DNA of 64,000 nucleotides from Hoplostethus atlanticus. Its lineage: Eukaryota; Chordata; Actinopteri; Trachichthyiformes; Trachichthyidae. Made by a program: the position numbers and the translations under genes. Positions 62,540 through 64,000 of the stretch are shown here, one piece after another. The stretch lies in assembly GCA_034670405.1 (NCBI GenBank), contig JAXDDX010000306.1, positions 62,001 to 126,000 of the forward strand, read 5' to 3'. Each line of letters opens with the position of its first letter. Position 1 is the first letter of the stretch. The notes under the pieces were generated by a model, which was not told where the DNA came from, ran no database searches, and saw nothing but the letters and a program-made list of their open reading frames with translations.

Positions 62540-64000
62540 TGCTGAGCACTGATAATTCATTCAAGAATAGTATCTTGGATTTGATCCAGTTGATCTTATC
62601 TCCAGAAGTTTTCAAAGTCTTTGAGTGAAAGGGTGTGAGGTAGGGATAATCGTGGGTGTTTAACATACAACAGAACATCATCGGCATACAGGCTAATCTT
62701 ATGTTTACTTGTATTTAGATCAAAGCCATGTATATTGTTTTGTCATATAATGCAGGCGAGGGGACAATGGGCAGCCTTGACTTGTATCATGGGCCAGTGT
62801 AAATAGTTATGGTATAAGGCAAGGCTGGCAAAGCTTATGGTATTATATGGTCCTATTGGTAATTATTGGTATTGGGTGAGGAGGAAATTGTTAATTCATT
62901 TGATGAAGTTATTGAATCAGAATTTTTCTTAGGTGATTAGTAAACTGGGTTAGCTGACCCTATCAAATACCTTCTCTGCATCCAGAGATGACCACCGCAG
63001 GGTCACTGCATTGGCGGTTTATGTACAAAATGTTGAAGAGCGTTCGTATGTTGCTGTGAGAGTGTCATCCATTGATAAGGCCCGCCTTGTCTGGATGGAT
63101 TCGATAGGTGACAGCTGATGCTCATCTAAGTGCAAGAGCTCTACATATGATTTTTGTGTCACAGTGAATGAGAGATATGGGTCTATAGCTAACACTGTCT
63201 TGTCTTTGTCTTTTTTCAATACTAGAGTGATAAGGGCAGTGTTCATATGAGGAGGCAAAGTGGAAACTGATCAACTGATTTGCACAATAAAGGTGAGAAG
63301 TGATGCCAGAATGTTTTATAGAATTCTGCTGGAAATCCATCCAGACCAGGTGACCTACCATTGGGCAGGAGAGTGAGTGCTTTGTGTACTTCATTGTGAG
63401 AGAGGGGGAGATGAATCGCTGCAGCTTCTTCAGCTATTAACTTGAGAAGCTGAATACTGCTGAGGAAATTTTGGATGTTTTTGATGTTACTTGGGACATC
63501 AGGAGTGTAGCGCTTGTGATCTAAACATTGAGAAGTGTGATAACTTTCCAGTGGATCATTAGGATGGGTTCCTTTTTCATCTATAATGAAAGAGATAGCA
63601 CTTTTTTCAATGTTGTTTTTTAGTTGCTTAGCCAGAATTCTTCCTGTTTCCCCCCCTAATTCAGAATGTGTTTGTCTTGGCCTAATAATTGGGTTGCATA
63701 TTTTGTCTGATTGTAATAGACTGAAGTTGTATTTTACCTTGATTTGTCATCATTTTTTCTTGTGTGGGATGTACGAAAATTACAATCCATGGGTAGTTTT
63801 GTCAATTTACTCAGTGGGACCTGACTTTACTGCACTAGTTTAAGCCCAAGCCCATCTCCTAATTGCAAACTTTATCAGTTTAAGATACTCTGTTGCAGAT
63901 TTACTTGTGCAGGGATTGTCATGCTGTGTTGTGTGACCCAACTCCTCCTAAGTTTCAGATCACGGTAACTCATCATCAGCTCCTTCAACCATGCTTCACA
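62540..64000 (-). mobile_element. L1-type LINE ORF2 remnant, reverse transcriptase, runs off the right edge
   Basis: Reading leftward on the minus strand from about 63850: QTHSELGGETGRILAKQLKN, NGRSPGLDGFPAEFYKTFWH, MNTALITLVLKKDKDKT, YRPISLIHCDTKIICRALAL, PAVVISLDAEKVFD and a YADDVLLYVKHPRLSLPH-like block near 62640-62690. These are consecutive L1-type RT motifs. Many stops and frameshifts make it non-functional. Confidence 0.75.

Overview
The window reads as vertebrate nuclear DNA, and specifically that of a ray-finned (teleost-type) fish. It is AT-rich, its genes are split by GT-AG introns, and most of it is decayed transposable elements of classes common in fish: CR1/L2-group and L1-type LINEs, Tc1/mariner-like, PIF/Harbinger and hAT-like DNA transposons, and Ty3/gypsy LTR debris. 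Simple repeats are frequent. Nothing looks bacterial or plasmid-borne. The species cannot be fixed from the sequence alone.

Left part (1-14,100) holds the real genes. The last two coding exons of the kinase gene taok3 (+) run in from the left edge. About 4.5 kb downstream is a complete three-exon gene (+) for a secreted IL-6-family cytokine of the LIF/M17 type, 209 residues. It begins with a 16-base coding exon, has a STAT-type site upstream and carries three ATTTA motifs in its 3' UTR. On the opposite strand lies a complete eight-exon tescalcin gene (tesc, 216 residues, one canonical EF-hand, N-myristoylation signal). taok3 and tesc also lie in the same region of human 12q24, so the neighbourhood is credible. 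The cytokine and tesc are convergent.

Middle part (14,100-54,300) contains no gene I can support. It holds LINE fragments (15.5-18.8 kb), two nested TIR elements (21.4-23.6 kb), a gypsy pol/LTR remnant (25.95-26.66 kb), and two nearly identical Harbinger-type elements in opposite orientation that each carry a tRNA-like sequence (27.6-30.4 kb). Further right are an L1-type fragment (34.1-34.8 kb), a 123-bp MITE (35.9 kb), a solo LTR (38.1 kb), a LINE endonuclease remnant abutting a BEN-domain-like fragment (45.4-46.3 kb), and a LINE broken by a 621-bp DNA element (50.3-52.6 kb).

Right part (54,300-64,000) starts with an L2-type tail and then two exon-like open segments (54.4 and 55.3 kb) that splice in frame and may begin an unrecognised gene. 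The rest is a long unannotated stretch, a fold-back repeat (61.3 kb), a fragment resembling the end of an SGNH-esterase-like reading frame (61.8 kb), and an L1-type reverse transcriptase remnant running off the right edge on the minus strand.

The three genes do not form a pathway. taok3 is a stress kinase, the cytokine would act outside the cell through gp130/LIFR-type receptors, and tescalcin is a Ca2+-binding partner of Na+/H+ exchanger 1. What links them is position.
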